50,722 nt of DNA from Candidatus Sulfotelmatobacter sp. Lineage in GTDB: Bacteria; Acidobacteriota; Terriglobia; Terriglobales; Acidobacteriaceae. The notes under the pieces are model-generated. The model ran no database searches. It was not told the DNA's origin and saw only the letters and a program-made list of their open reading frames with translations. Location of the stretch: the NCBI GenBank assembly GCA_025462865.1, contig JAOAPI010000069.1:1-50722 (forward strand), given 5' to 3'. Each line of letters begins with the position of its first letter. Position 1 is the first letter of the stretch. Position numbers and translations under genes: made by a program. This document shows, in pieces, positions 35,301 to 41,265 of the stretch.

Positions 35301-36564
35301 CAATCCAGAAGAGGGCGTGCTCGCGCGTCGAGATTTCGCCAAGATGACGGCGTATACGTGGGTGACCGCGCGTGTGTTGAACCTGCTCGTCTCGGGCAAA
35401 ATGCACAATGAAGCGCCGTTTGGCGTGGCCGTACAAGATAACGGGGATTCGAAGCAGAAGCAGCCGCTACTGGTTTACGGAAAGCCTAAAGGATTAGTTG
35501 AACCGGGTAACATCGACCTCTCCAATAGGCCAGTCATCCAGAACGCGGACGGCAGACACAGCAGTGAGTATTCAGCTTCGTTTGGTACAGATAAAGGCGA
35601 GGTTCTCGTTCCAACCGTAGTCAACGGAAAATTCCTAACCCCAGACGGAAAAAAACCGCCAGAAGGGAGTGACGCCGAGAAGGCTATGTTCCACGCGGCC
35701 TTGCAACACTATGAGCAAACAGGTGAGCACATGGGGATTTTTGATACACCAGAAAATGCGGACGCTTACGCCCGGCAGGTTCACAGCCGTCGCGTTACTC
35801 CAGCAAAAGGCTCAGACGGAAAAGAGAAAGTCTATTCGATTCGGACCATGCCTACGGACATGCTGCACATGGTTTCCGATCCGTGGGACTTCTTGCGTGG
35901 GCGTGTAAGTCCGATTGGGCGCACGGCGGCGGAACTCTACACCGGTCGCGACTACGCCGGTCGGAAACTGACGCCATATCAGACATTTGTGGATATCGCC
36001 AAGAGCGTAGCGCCGATCCCGGTGCAGGGCGCGCTGAAAGCTCCGGATGTGACCAGCCCGGATCAAATCGCCAAGGCGCTGGGCGGAACCGCGGTCACCT
36101 ACCGGACAGAGGCCGAAAAGAAGGCCGTCGAACTTGCCAGCAATCGTACAGAAAACGGACCTGTGGACCAAGCACAGCTATTGCGCCATCAGGTGAAGAT
36201 GCAGTTTGAGGACGAACTTCGCGCCGGACGAATGGCGCAGACCGACATCCACCAGATGGTGGAAAACGGCGCGCTTTCCGTCAAAGAAGCGAAGGAAATC
36301 GTGAAGAATGTGACCGAGACCAAGGGGCTGCCTCCCGAGATGGCCAGCCTGTGGCTGCGCGCGTCACGGCTGCCAATGGGAGACTTCCTGAGCGTGTGGG
36401 ACGCGGCCACCAACGATGAAAAGGCCGCGCTGACCAAACTGCTGCTCAAAAAGAAAGTGAGTTATTTCAAGAACGCGAATAAGGATGAGACGCCGGTGGA
36501 GCGGCAGAACGATCCGACGTATCAGCGGCTGCGGAGGATGTTCCCGCAGCAACCTCCGTGGTAA
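29359..36564 (+). CDS. Giant polyvalent virion protein with ADP-ribosyltransferase-like segment
   Basis: 2401 residues. In order: an N-terminal region with a hydrophobic helix pair; a polyvalent-protein domain around residue 535 (LTYNDMFRAVHDFFGHSAEG, then ENAWNVHRQMFS, TTETRGQNSWVNFG); two copies of a module (about 676-755 and 1031-1110) with DVGGALALS/DIGGAVVLS, DYAILG..KI, G..SF.K.S.EMLDEHG and LRDLY; a segment near 1140-1260 with NYAIMQSENPHNG and KYGQSGV; an ART-like domain from 1285 (KLYHGTKAP, GVGTYFTESPHDAGQYAG); and a C-terminal large-polyvalent-protein domain (FGGLNYTQMGR, LAPDWLESEVRF, IRTMPTDMLHMVSDPWDFLRGR) containing an inserted module at 2044-2150. Likely ejected with the DNA and able to modify host targets, as inferred for polyvalent proteins. 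One ORF, no frameshift. Confidence 0.75.
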   Translation: MAEQDDLQLRPLVSTAAALAPAPAGDDTPAHPLQEANDLGMRPLGGTSPDLGARSLAPEKSWAQRAGEIADDPKSSWMGKAWDIANLPIYNFNKDNQGGFLGGIQDIASSFTSPFQLLLTIGTMGSGGLLETAGGAALKAAGLAASDVEEVTKGAQIVQKTLRAGKSGEAIDTALEAGGVSKSKLNAAEQVLRDAKLNTDSLFHHGIVSSVISSGLRTSGVDIAAAQKVGKTAQGLMDIGFSAQGIYQAAQASPRVLDALREGDYDTAVRLMTVAGFGGVMGLWGGYALSRDAGNAMEEAAAKAGLRVKLTDENNKIRGVIGKYQGDKKTYQNIADNLVEDQRARFKNLTPEEKEGLTYGYQSGFDNEQLLHQHNLLMESAGRDDLKLPVTPNPFPPEDPRTTTGNGNPSVAAAADDFNRARGYRPVVRDFIDTDGRAKDIADAYEAMTHDPKNPAVERSYNALKRDTEEQWDFAQRKLGVKFESWKKEGQPYKDSAEMMKDVRDNKHLWFFQGGDMPADHPMAEVDPRTGLTYNDMFRAVHDFFGHSAEGFEFGPRGEENAWNVHRQMFSEASVPAMTTETRGQNSWVNFGKHLRDANGNIPDKGQDGYIPATKRPYAQQKAGLLPPEFYKRTDELPSLTPTEAALKDHYVPTGDVGFLDRAFNVLQDQAKAARERIEARKTQFGAQYDVGGALALSAAHAQDYAILGAAKIWAGARSFRKFSEEMLAEHGEELHKYPQKVLRDLYQRSKSILWTKIDNGGQQYFVQAKDLQNYLQAGSGIKDWYNDPEFGGLIKKHFGPDSTIFKGFFAATGQGTDLKSNMTQALKAYSQWKSGEPFSGVGLGRQNVERVASGLPLEGKKIGQYGRELGYKVQGKASNAPEFDWGLIPPNVIDRRMVQLFFGKDIHTGEAKVPNVLETKWISAAVSEIASREGLEPKQAQAMLWKAVGDVLNGGEHSSQMPGEVLRNAIRDAMSKQAQQPLFVQGEGEHTLPVPSAGFAPGPGTAQRGDFGGYVKRPVSEQVGKALDRIETETRARINNAKKQYTAMHDIGGAVVLSAEQLRDYAILGGIKIYRGAASFAKWSQEMLDEHGDGLRPYLRDLYEQAKNAVIEALPAGTQSLLRDREWQSKDIVNHIRSGKNYAIMQSENPHNGRLTPEENAVRTKTLLDDLKKYGYEAVPVEGNTKDVQGQTEHAFFVPHMLPEEAVRFGRKYGQSGVLTREGLHWMNDDPSKDYVVPSDNARLIVGNDAASKDYFSVLSPEGERVPVHVPLDDSRQLPPGAPMKLYHGTKAPVSSIEELDATKYGQAHDVAGVGTYFTESPHDAGQYAGDTGKVISGVLRPDTRLLEATNAPMPEAIANAARRVFEKIVRDQNPSLSAQDAFAKYSRSGRDLASADLTYMDVLDAARRFVSEEKGIGVQDKAMLAELKPLQAMLAKNGYDGVRYSNPSGERRGVMVLPSDVSGRPLNDLLKPAGPWSRLTPEESKLWQSEEASRQARYHELAGQGHVKANYSKDEVESVHRAYQAAIGARPEVRRLGRELRDHFGEWFEHAHEKGVIGDAINNYITQIWEKDANNAASNRLASDYRTGNFHTNVSMARERTFANAFEGQLLGRKLAAKDPTAILGNYVNKVGEAIAARDAMDQLRDLGLRASDGRPVVAMAGTGQRVQNEDGSTTVMVNPKSIRNIRIADKVTKGLQKSGDLDRMIEDGKIIKYETKTFDGKSKSSYLWNTHDYRAVDNSAFQGWNWVVQDEEGNNVLVKSELRVHPEANDYLRRFVGAEPSFIRGSRPLSALMKAGSEAKHFLLSLSPFHIAQEGLRAVMSGVSPFGIEKYDLQNDSHLRMGVEEGLTLGKDNKRLDDYMEGLHGGSKVLSKIPGVRNVQEGIEHFLFDKYIPGLKTRAFRSLYDRYKDLNTDGNGVWKEGWNTRRAAREAAAEVNERFGGLNYTQMGRAVGTQDFMRLAALAPDWLESEVRFAMRLFNPEEGVLARRDFAKMTAYTWVTARVLNLLVSGKMHNEAPFGVAVQDNGDSKQKQPLLVYGKPKGLVEPGNIDLSNRPVIQNADGRHSSEYSASFGTDKGEVLVPTVVNGKFLTPDGKKPPEGSDAEKAMFHAALQHYEQTGEHMGIFDTPENADAYARQVHSRRVTPAKGSDGKEKVYSIRTMPTDMLHMVSDPWDFLRGRVSPIGRTAAELYTGRDYAGRKLTPYQTFVDIAKSVAPIPVQGALKAPDVTSPDQIAKALGGTAVTYRTEAEKKAVELASNRTENGPVDQAQLLRHQVKMQFEDELRAGRMAQTDIHQMVENGALSVKEAKEIVKNVTETKGLPPEMASLWLRASRLPMGDFLSVWDAATNDEKAALTKLLLKKKVSYFKNANKDETPVERQNDPTYQRLRRMFPQQPPW

Positions 36565-36772
36565 TGCCGGGACCGCTGACCGCACGCGAGGCGCGCTTCC
36601 AAAGCCAAGGTGTGGCGGCCAGGGGCGCGATCCATAGGAGCGCCGTGGCAAGATTGCCGCGCTCGATGTTAACGAGGATTCCTATAAACCAGAGAAGAAA
36701 CGCCGGCACCACGAATAGGGCGATACCGAGAAGCGCGACGATTTGCAGAGGCCGTCCGGAAAGTGGACGCAT
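36467..36772 (-). CDS. Small two-helix membrane protein, convergent with the giant gene
   Basis: 101 residues from ATG 36772 (TTG 36796 is an alternative). Two membrane segments near residues 9-34 (IVALLGIALFVVPAFLLWFIG) separated, with a short charged turn (NIERG), from LATALLWIAPLAATPWLW; then a polar Ala/Ser/Pro-rich tail. The last 98 bases overlap the 3' end of the giant gene in antisense. Third-position base choice looks coding, but no clear Shine-Dalgarno precedes the start and a terminator hairpin lies between it and the rest of the minus-strand genes. A holin-like function fits size and topology; existence is moderately supported. Confidence 0.4.
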   Translation of the reverse strand: MRPLSGRPLQIVALLGIALFVVPAFLLWFIGILVNIERGNLATALLWIAPLAATPWLWKRASRAVSGPGITTEVAAGTSSAAADTSDRSAAPPASHPYSRS

Positions 36773-36813
36773 AGTAGTGTGATGCAAGCATAACAAAACA
36801 GGGGCAAAATTAT

Positions 36814-36858
36814 AAGGGGCCAGGTTCCACTCAAGGAACTGGCCCCTTTTCTCTTTTT
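36814..36858 (+). terminator. Bidirectional intrinsic terminator between convergent blocks
   Basis: AAGGGGCCA (36814-36822) pairs with TGGCCCCTT (36840-36848); after one bulged G the stem continues GTTCC/GGAAC with a 6-nt loop. TTTTCTCTTTTT follows on the plus strand, making a strong stop for the late operon. Read on the minus strand the hairpin is followed by a weaker T-rich stretch (TATAATTTTG). Confidence 0.85.
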
Positions 36859-37006
36859 GGGTTGTCTTTTGTGGCAGTCAAAGGTGCGCTCGCAGCCGGC
36901 CAAAACCAAACCATCAGCGCCGATCTCATGAGAGGACTAGCCGCCGTCGCTCAGGAATCCCCCAAGCTGCCTCTGCGGCGTGCCCACCGGAGCCTAGATT
37001 CTTATC

Positions 37007-37035
37007 CACGCGCGCCTTTCGGTGTGGCGCGCGTG
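37007..37035. terminator. 10-bp GC hairpin just past the HD gene
   Basis: CACGCGCGCC (37007-37016) and GGCGCGCGTG (37026-37035) are perfect inverted repeats with a 9-nt loop, ten bases beyond the stop of the minus-strand HD gene. No T-run on either side, so it may be a factor-dependent stop or a 3'-end protector. The stretch 36859-37044 otherwise holds no convincing gene on either strand. Confidence 0.45.
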
Positions 37036-37044
37036 CGTCGTGGC

Positions 37045-37689
37045 CTATGCTATGGACGCACCTCCCGCTTCCGACACCACGGAACTCTTGGCTGTCGCTC
37101 CCGTGCTGTACTCGCGAAAGCGACGAACGAATTCGATGACGGCCAGGCCGTCTGGCTGGATACATTCTTGCGGCGGGTATTGCTGGACGTATTTCAGGAC
37201 TATCTCTTCGGCAGCCATGTCGCGCCCTTGGTAGTAGGCGCGCAGTCCGACGTTGCCGACGCTCCAAATCTCTCCGATAAGCGCCTGGTTGTCGGCACGC
37301 TTAACGACTTCCCACTGTGACGCGAGGGGAGAAGCGATACTCAAGGATTTGAGTATCTTTTTGAGCATAATGTCTTCAACTACGGAAATCTCGTCGGTTT
37401 TGAACCCGCGTGGGATGTCTCCGACTAGGCATTCTGTGGCGTCGTGAAGTAGCGCGTAAAGTTTATTGGTGTGGTCTGAAACCAGATCGGCCACCACAAA
37501 AGAATGCAAAAGGACGGGGAAGAAGCGCACGCAACTGCCTGCATAACGACAGATGCGCCCGAGCGAGACAGCGATATCTTGGATCGAAGGTGAGTCGTAC
37601 TGATCGTCGGGACCGATACAACGTCCGGAATACGAATAGATGTATCCCCAGTTTCGCGCGTTGGGGTTCTTGTCGATTTCAAGGCTCAT
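37045..37689 (-). CDS. HD-domain phosphohydrolase, YfbR-like
   Basis: 214 residues. The HD-fold motif set is present: HSF at 62-64 (metal His), LLHDATECLVGDIP (His82, Asp83, Glu86, and Asp91), and a later Asp in VKRADNQALIGE. The N-terminal RNWGYIYSYSG segment matches phage HD phosphohydrolases that act on (deoxy)nucleotides. It is coupled to the gene upstream (ATGA overlap) and shares an operon with a dNMP kinase and a MazG-like protein, so nucleotide-pool remodelling is likely. I cannot tell which nucleotide it uses. Confidence 0.75.
   Translation of the reverse strand: MSLEIDKNPNARNWGYIYSYSGRCIGPDDQYDSPSIQDIAVSLGRICRYAGSCVRFFPVLLHSFVVADLVSDHTNKLYALLHDATECLVGDIPRGFKTDEISVVEDIMLKKILKSLSIASPLASQWEVVKRADNQALIGEIWSVGNVGLRAYYQGRDMAAEEIVLKYVQQYPPQECIQPDGLAVIEFVRRFREYSTGATAKSSVVSEAGGASIA
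37336..37361 (+). terminator. Hairpin with T-run, plus-strand sense, inside the HD gene
   Basis: GATACTCAA (37336-37344) and TTGAGTATC (37349-37357) form a 9-bp stem with a 4-nt loop, followed by TTTTT on the plus strand. In that direction it looks like an intrinsic terminator antisense to the HD gene, a possible backup for late read-through past 36858. The stem is AT-rich and the site is coding on the other strand, so this may be chance. Confidence 0.35.
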
Positions 37690-37919
37690 TTCGGGATTGT
37701 CCAGGATTTCAGGCTTTCTAGATTTTCTAGTACGACTCGAACCGTCGATTTAGGAAGGGCCGCCCGGTGCGCGACCAGAACAACCACGGCGTCTCGCGTC
37801 AGACCTTTCGTCAGTGCCTTGGCGGCGTTGCTGATATCCACAATGGCCTGCGCCAGAATGTTGTGAGGAACTTGCTCCTCCAGTTTGTCACTTTGAACAA
37901 CGTTAAGTGCCCTAGACAC
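37686..37919 (-). CDS. Small hypothetical protein
   Basis: 77 residues from GTG 37919, preceded by a strong AAGGAGG. Helical, with hydrophobic stretches (NILAQAIVDISNAAKALT; DAVVVLVAHRAALP). Overlaps the following HD gene by ATGA and the preceding gene by 8 nt. No family recognised. Confidence 0.6.
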   Translation of the reverse strand: MSRALNVVQSDKLEEQVPHNILAQAIVDISNAAKALTKGLTRDAVVVLVAHRAALPKSTVRVVLENLESLKSWTIPK

Positions 37920-38370
37920 TGGTGCCCTCCTTCGATTTCTTCAGTTGCTGCTGCAATTCTTGCCGGTTGTACATAATGGCGTCGTACACTTCCTGGAGTT
38001 CGTCCAGAACGGCGCTGCGCCCGTTAAACGTCTTGAGCTTCGTTCCGTATTTTTTCTCGCCGCCGATGGCGCGGCGCAAGAGATCGGCTTGCAAGGCGCG
38101 AAAGACCTGATGCGGATTCTCCGCGGAGATGTCGTTGCCCAGTTCCTCGTCCGAGAGTTTCAGGCGCAAATCGTAGGCCAGAGCGATCAGCGTAAGATAG
38201 CTCTCGTACAGGTCCGCGACGCGAAAGCGCCGGGCGGCCTCGCGCAGGTCGGGATTCTCCAGATCGGCGATGACCAAATTGGTTACGTCTTCGCCTTCTC
38301 CGGCAGGGGTGGGCTGTTTGCCATAGGCGTTGAAGTCGCCTTGGTAGAGATCGGTGTTAGTCTCGGGCAT
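37912..38370 (-). CDS. MazG-like helical protein, nucleotide pyrophosphohydrolase candidate
   Basis: 152 residues. The C-terminal third, LRRAIGGEKKYGTKLKTFNG, then RSAVLDELQEVYDAIMY, follows the KYGT.L..NGR.A..D..QE..D..MY pattern of small phage all-alpha pyrophosphohydrolase-like proteins. The acidic pairs (E..E and D) expected for metal binding are partly visible. The middle helices (VADLYESYLTLIALAYDL) are probably a dimer interface. Lies between a dNMP kinase and an HD hydrolase. Function tentative. Confidence 0.5.
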   Translation of the reverse strand: MPETNTDLYQGDFNAYGKQPTPAGEGEDVTNLVIADLENPDLREAARRFRVADLYESYLTLIALAYDLRLKLSDEELGNDISAENPHQVFRALQADLLRRAIGGEKKYGTKLKTFNGRSAVLDELQEVYDAIMYNRQELQQQLKKSKEGTSV

Positions 38371-38947
38371 TTTTCTTCAACCCCCACAAGTAGCTGAATA
38401 GCGTGACAGCCTGTTCGGAAACCAAACGGTCCTCACCGCGGCGCGCCAAGATGAAATAGTCCGCGTTATAGCTATGAAGCTCGGTCTCGGATGGGTGATT
38501 CGCCGGCCTGTCAGGACTGATGTATTCGCTGCCGTCCGGATTGAGGGAGCGAACGCGGATCACGTGCCCGCCAGCAGACTTGACCCGCTGGGCCTCGTTC
38601 AGGTAGCGCACGTTGGGAATTATGGCTACATCGAAATTGTCGTCGGCGATTTTCTGGAAGATTTGATCGATCCAGAAAGACTCTCTGAATTCACGTTGCG
38701 CTTTGCCGACGTTGACGAGGACTTCCTTTTCTCCATCTGTTAAGTCGCTGCGTTTTTTGTTAGGCAGCAGTTTATTGGCGATGCAGTATTGCAGGACAAG
38801 TCCGCCGATGTCGTAAATGCCGCAATCATCGTTGCGAGGATTATTTTCACGACAAAACGCGTTCTGCTTGACATACTGTTGGATGGCGTTGGCCGCGGTG
38901 GTTTTCCCGTGGCACGCGCGCCCCGCCAGGCCGAGGATGAGGGTCAT
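38357..38947 (-). CDS. Deoxynucleoside monophosphate kinase-like P-loop protein
   Basis: 196 residues. Walker A GLAGRACHGKTT at residues 6-17, then GIYDIGGLVLQYC, a lid-like segment with REFRESFWIDQIF, and VAIIPNVRYLNEAQRV, where the VR.NE.. arrangement is typical of phage dNMP kinases. Supplies dNTP precursors for replication. Overlaps the next genes on both sides (ATGA with 38944, 14 nt with 38370). Confidence 0.7.
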   Translation of the reverse strand: MTLILGLAGRACHGKTTAANAIQQYVKQNAFCRENNPRNDDCGIYDIGGLVLQYCIANKLLPNKKRSDLTDGEKEVLVNVGKAQREFRESFWIDQIFQKIADDNFDVAIIPNVRYLNEAQRVKSAGGHVIRVRSLNPDGSEYISPDRPANHPSETELHSYNADYFILARRGEDRLVSEQAVTLFSYLWGLKKNARD

Positions 38948-39318
38948 GACAGGAGCACCGTCCTTTCCCAGGAACTTATCACTAAATCGGCATTCTCATT
39001 TATCTGGCAGTCGTAGGTTTCAATGATCCCCGCTGGATCGGCAACGTCTTGATATGGGCTGGCGATCTTTATTTGAAATTTCTCTCCTCGATTAACGAGG
39101 ATAGATTGGGGAGGATTTGGAGCCGAATCGAGAAGCGCTGTCACAAACGCTGCGACAATCGCGTCGTAAACGTAGGTAAGCGGCTGGTCCAGCCGGCCGA
39201 CAGCGACACCATTCTTGACGAATTTGCCGTCTTGGTAGCCGCGAAGCGCTTGGTACACGGCTTCTTCGAATTTTTCCTTCGGCGTTGTCGCCGGCTGCCC
39301 GATTGCGCGTGTCGTCAC
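38944..39318 (-). CDS. Hypothetical protein
   Basis: 124 residues from GTG 39318, coupled to the phosphoesterase gene by GTGA. An N-terminal helical half (TPKEKFEEAVYQALRGYQDG) and a beta C-terminal half (KFQIKIASPYQDVADPAG). No motif recognised. Confidence 0.55.
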   Translation of the reverse strand: MTTRAIGQPATTPKEKFEEAVYQALRGYQDGKFVKNGVAVGRLDQPLTYVYDAIVAAFVTALLDSAPNPPQSILVNRGEKFQIKIASPYQDVADPAGIIETYDCQINENADLVISSWERTVLLS

Positions 39319-40190
39319 AGGCGCTCCCCTCTGGCGTGCAGGCTCACATCGATGCGGCCGTCTTCCTGAAGTTCGGCTACGGCGAGGCCGCGGGAGCCCG
39401 GTGCCAGCCGCTTTTTGGCGGCGTAACCGCCGAAATACTTTACGTAAGAAGGCGAGATCATGACCATGGCCGTGCGCTCGACCGGCCGATCCGTTTTCTG
39501 GTCGTAATCGATCATGTAGATCGGATCGACCAGCGCTTGGTGCAAGTGGCCGGTCCAGTACAAATCGAACTTGGCCCAGCCAATGTCTTTGCGCGCGGCA
39601 TTGCGTTGCGCGCCGGCCGTGGCCGCGGCACCGGTGCCGTGGTGGGCGAGTAGCCGAAACTTTTGTTCACGCCAGCGGATCACGCAGAAGCAATAGTCCG
39701 GAAAGTATGGAACCTTGAGAAATTCGGAGACCAGCTTGCCGATATCGTGGCCCGAACTGGTGAGCGTGCGATCCTCGTGATTACCGGGAATCTTGAACAG
39801 CGTCTTGTGCTGGATGGGGGCAATCGCTTCAACTGCTTCACTGAATTGCGCGGTTGGGGAGCCACCCTGGAAGTAGACGGAAGCGCCGGGAGATTCCTTG
39901 GTGGCATTGTCAAACAGATCACCACCGTCCCAGGTGAGCACGTTGGGCGTCTCTACCAGCCAATTCTGGTGACGCTCAAAGAGCGTCTTATCGTGTTCGC
40001 CGCTGCCCTTGTGAACGTCGTAGAGCGGTGCGAGCTTAATGGACGGCCACGAATCAGGCACATCCACGATCAATTCCGGGAAATCGGATTTGACTCGCGG
40101 CTGCCGGATGCGGACCTCGCGCTTCTTAAAGGTCTTGTGCAGCCGTTCCAATTCAGATTCGTAATCGACAAGTACGGTGGTTTCACTCAT
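39315..40190 (-). CDS. Calcineurin-like metallophosphoesterase
   Basis: 291 residues. All metal-binding blocks are present in order: DVHKG (D-x-H, about 58), WDGGDLFDN (GD.xD, about 89), IPGNHEDRT (GNHE, about 133), LLAHHGTGA (about 178) and WTGHLHQA (GH-x-H, about 213). A cytosolic enzyme without signal peptide that cleaves phosphomono- or diesters; substrates in phages range from nucleotides to RNA ends. The start overlaps the previous gene as ATGA. Confidence 0.8.
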   Translation of the reverse strand: MSETTVLVDYESELERLHKTFKKREVRIRQPRVKSDFPELIVDVPDSWPSIKLAPLYDVHKGSGEHDKTLFERHQNWLVETPNVLTWDGGDLFDNATKESPGASVYFQGGSPTAQFSEAVEAIAPIQHKTLFKIPGNHEDRTLTSSGHDIGKLVSEFLKVPYFPDYCFCVIRWREQKFRLLAHHGTGAAATAGAQRNAARKDIGWAKFDLYWTGHLHQALVDPIYMIDYDQKTDRPVERTAMVMISPSYVKYFGGYAAKKRLAPGSRGLAVAELQEDGRIDVSLHARGERL

Positions 40191-40534
40191 CGTGTCGCTG
40201 CTGCGAAAGCCTCCAGCCCGAATTTTGTGCTGCGTCCTGCCGTATCCAAACCAAATGGTGCGAAAATCTTGTAAGCCAGACGGCGCGGATTCTGGCTCTG
40301 CTCAAAGTGTCGCCTCCGCATACAGCGCAGTTTGTTTCTGTGCCGTGTCTTCAAATACCCGCTGGTGCGCTCGCCGTCCGCCCCGCGATGGTTACAACTC
40401 GCACAATAGCGTGCTCCGGTACAGGCGTAAGTAGACCGATTGCACGGTCGCTCCGGATGGGAGGAGCAGGCTACAAAGTTTTTCGTCCACCGTAGTTCGT
40501 CCCATCTCGCTGCACGCTTCTCTCTGCTGGTCAA
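40187..40534 (-). CDS. Small Cys/His/Arg-rich protein, TTG start
   Basis: 115 residues. I place the start at TTG 40534 because TTGA overlaps the stop of the preceding gene and its own TGA overlaps the next ATG (ATGA), the rule in this operon. The middle has CSSHPERPC, then YACTGARYCASCNHRG, giving several Cys/His ligands for zinc; the end is basic (HRNKLRCMRRRHFEQ). Probably nucleic-acid binding. Not recognised. Confidence 0.5.
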   Translation of the reverse strand: MTSREKRAARWDELRWTKNFVACSSHPERPCNRSTYACTGARYCASCNHRGADGERTSGYLKTRHRNKLRCMRRRHFEQSQNPRRLAYKIFAPFGLDTAGRSTKFGLEAFAAATR

Positions 40535-41265
40535 AGCACGCCGGCGTGGATCACCGCGTGGGCGATCAAAACCAGCGCGCCGCCGATCAGCATCCAATTC
40601 TTTTTGCTCTTGGCTGCTTCGTCTTTCACGAGCTTGATCTGCGCTTGGCACGTCTTGTCTGCGTCCGCGATCTGCACCACAAGTCCACCGATTTGTTTAT
40701 TTTGGTCGGCGATCAGCGTGTCGGCTGAATCTAGCTGCTTCTCGCGATCTGTGACGATGGCTTTCTTGTCGTTCACGTCGGCGACCAGCGCGGGAATTTG
40801 CTCAAGCTGGCTGACCGTTTTCCGAACACCATTGTCGTCCACGGTCGCGCCGGTGGGCGATGCCTGCACATCTCCCGGTGGCAGCGGCACCAGCAACTCC
40901 CAGCGATTCACCAAGTCGGTCAGGGGCAAGGTTTGATCCTTGACCTGCTGCTCGTGGACCGCAGTGTCTCGCGCTTGGATTGCGCCTTCGAGCTTTTGAA
41001 TCTCAAGAGTAACCACGCGAAGAAGCTGAATATTCTGCTGGGCCTGCGTGGCGGAGTCGTCGGCAAAGGACTTGTTTTGCTTTTTCTGGTCCGTGAGCGT
41101 TTTTTCGGCGACGGCTTCCTGGCGGATGTCACGCGTGGTCCGCCAATTCAGAAACTTGTTGCCCAGGAAGAAGACCAGAAAAAGAAGGCTCAGTCCCAGA
41201 ATCAGCCGCTCGTGCTGCTTTAGCCAGGTGATGTCCTTCGCCACTGCTTGACTTGTTTCCGACAT
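40531..41265 (-). CDS. Two-TM coiled-coil membrane protein
   Basis: 244 residues, strong GAAGGAGA upstream. One membrane segment near the N-terminus (LILGLSLLFLVFFLG, about 21-37) and one at the very end (WMLIGGALVLIAHAVIHAGVL), joined by about 180 charged, heptad-like residues (TLTDQKKQNKSFADD, DKKAIVTDREKQLDSADT). A long coiled coil bridging two membrane helices would lie wholly on one side of the membrane. Could be a spanin-like lysis protein, a superinfection-exclusion or a membrane-remodelling factor; no family fits. Confidence 0.6.
   Translation of the reverse strand: MSETSQAVAKDITWLKQHERLILGLSLLFLVFFLGNKFLNWRTTRDIRQEAVAEKTLTDQKKQNKSFADDSATQAQQNIQLLRVVTLEIQKLEGAIQARDTAVHEQQVKDQTLPLTDLVNRWELLVPLPPGDVQASPTGATVDDNGVRKTVSQLEQIPALVADVNDKKAIVTDREKQLDSADTLIADQNKQIGGLVVQIADADKTCQAQIKLVKDEAAKSKKNWMLIGGALVLIAHAVIHAGVL

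Noticed and set aside
29359..36564. Antisense ORFs of 200-300 residues under the giant gene
   Set aside because: Same reason: mirror images of strong coding bias, Arg/Pro-rich, no independent support.
36809..36814. TATAAT on the minus strand as a promoter for the 2-TM gene
   Set aside because: No -35 box at a suitable distance and it lies at the foot of the terminator hairpin; insufficient support.
36862..37320. Plus-strand ORF of 152 codons past the terminator
   Set aside because: It runs antisense through the HD gene; its only non-overlapping part is about 180 bases and holds no motif. The terminator just upstream also argues against it.
37045..37689. 2-aminoadenine (Z-genome) pathway suggested by the HD phosphohydrolase
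   Set aside because: No PurZ-like or DpoZ-like gene is visible in the window; HD phosphohydrolases occur in many phages without modified bases.
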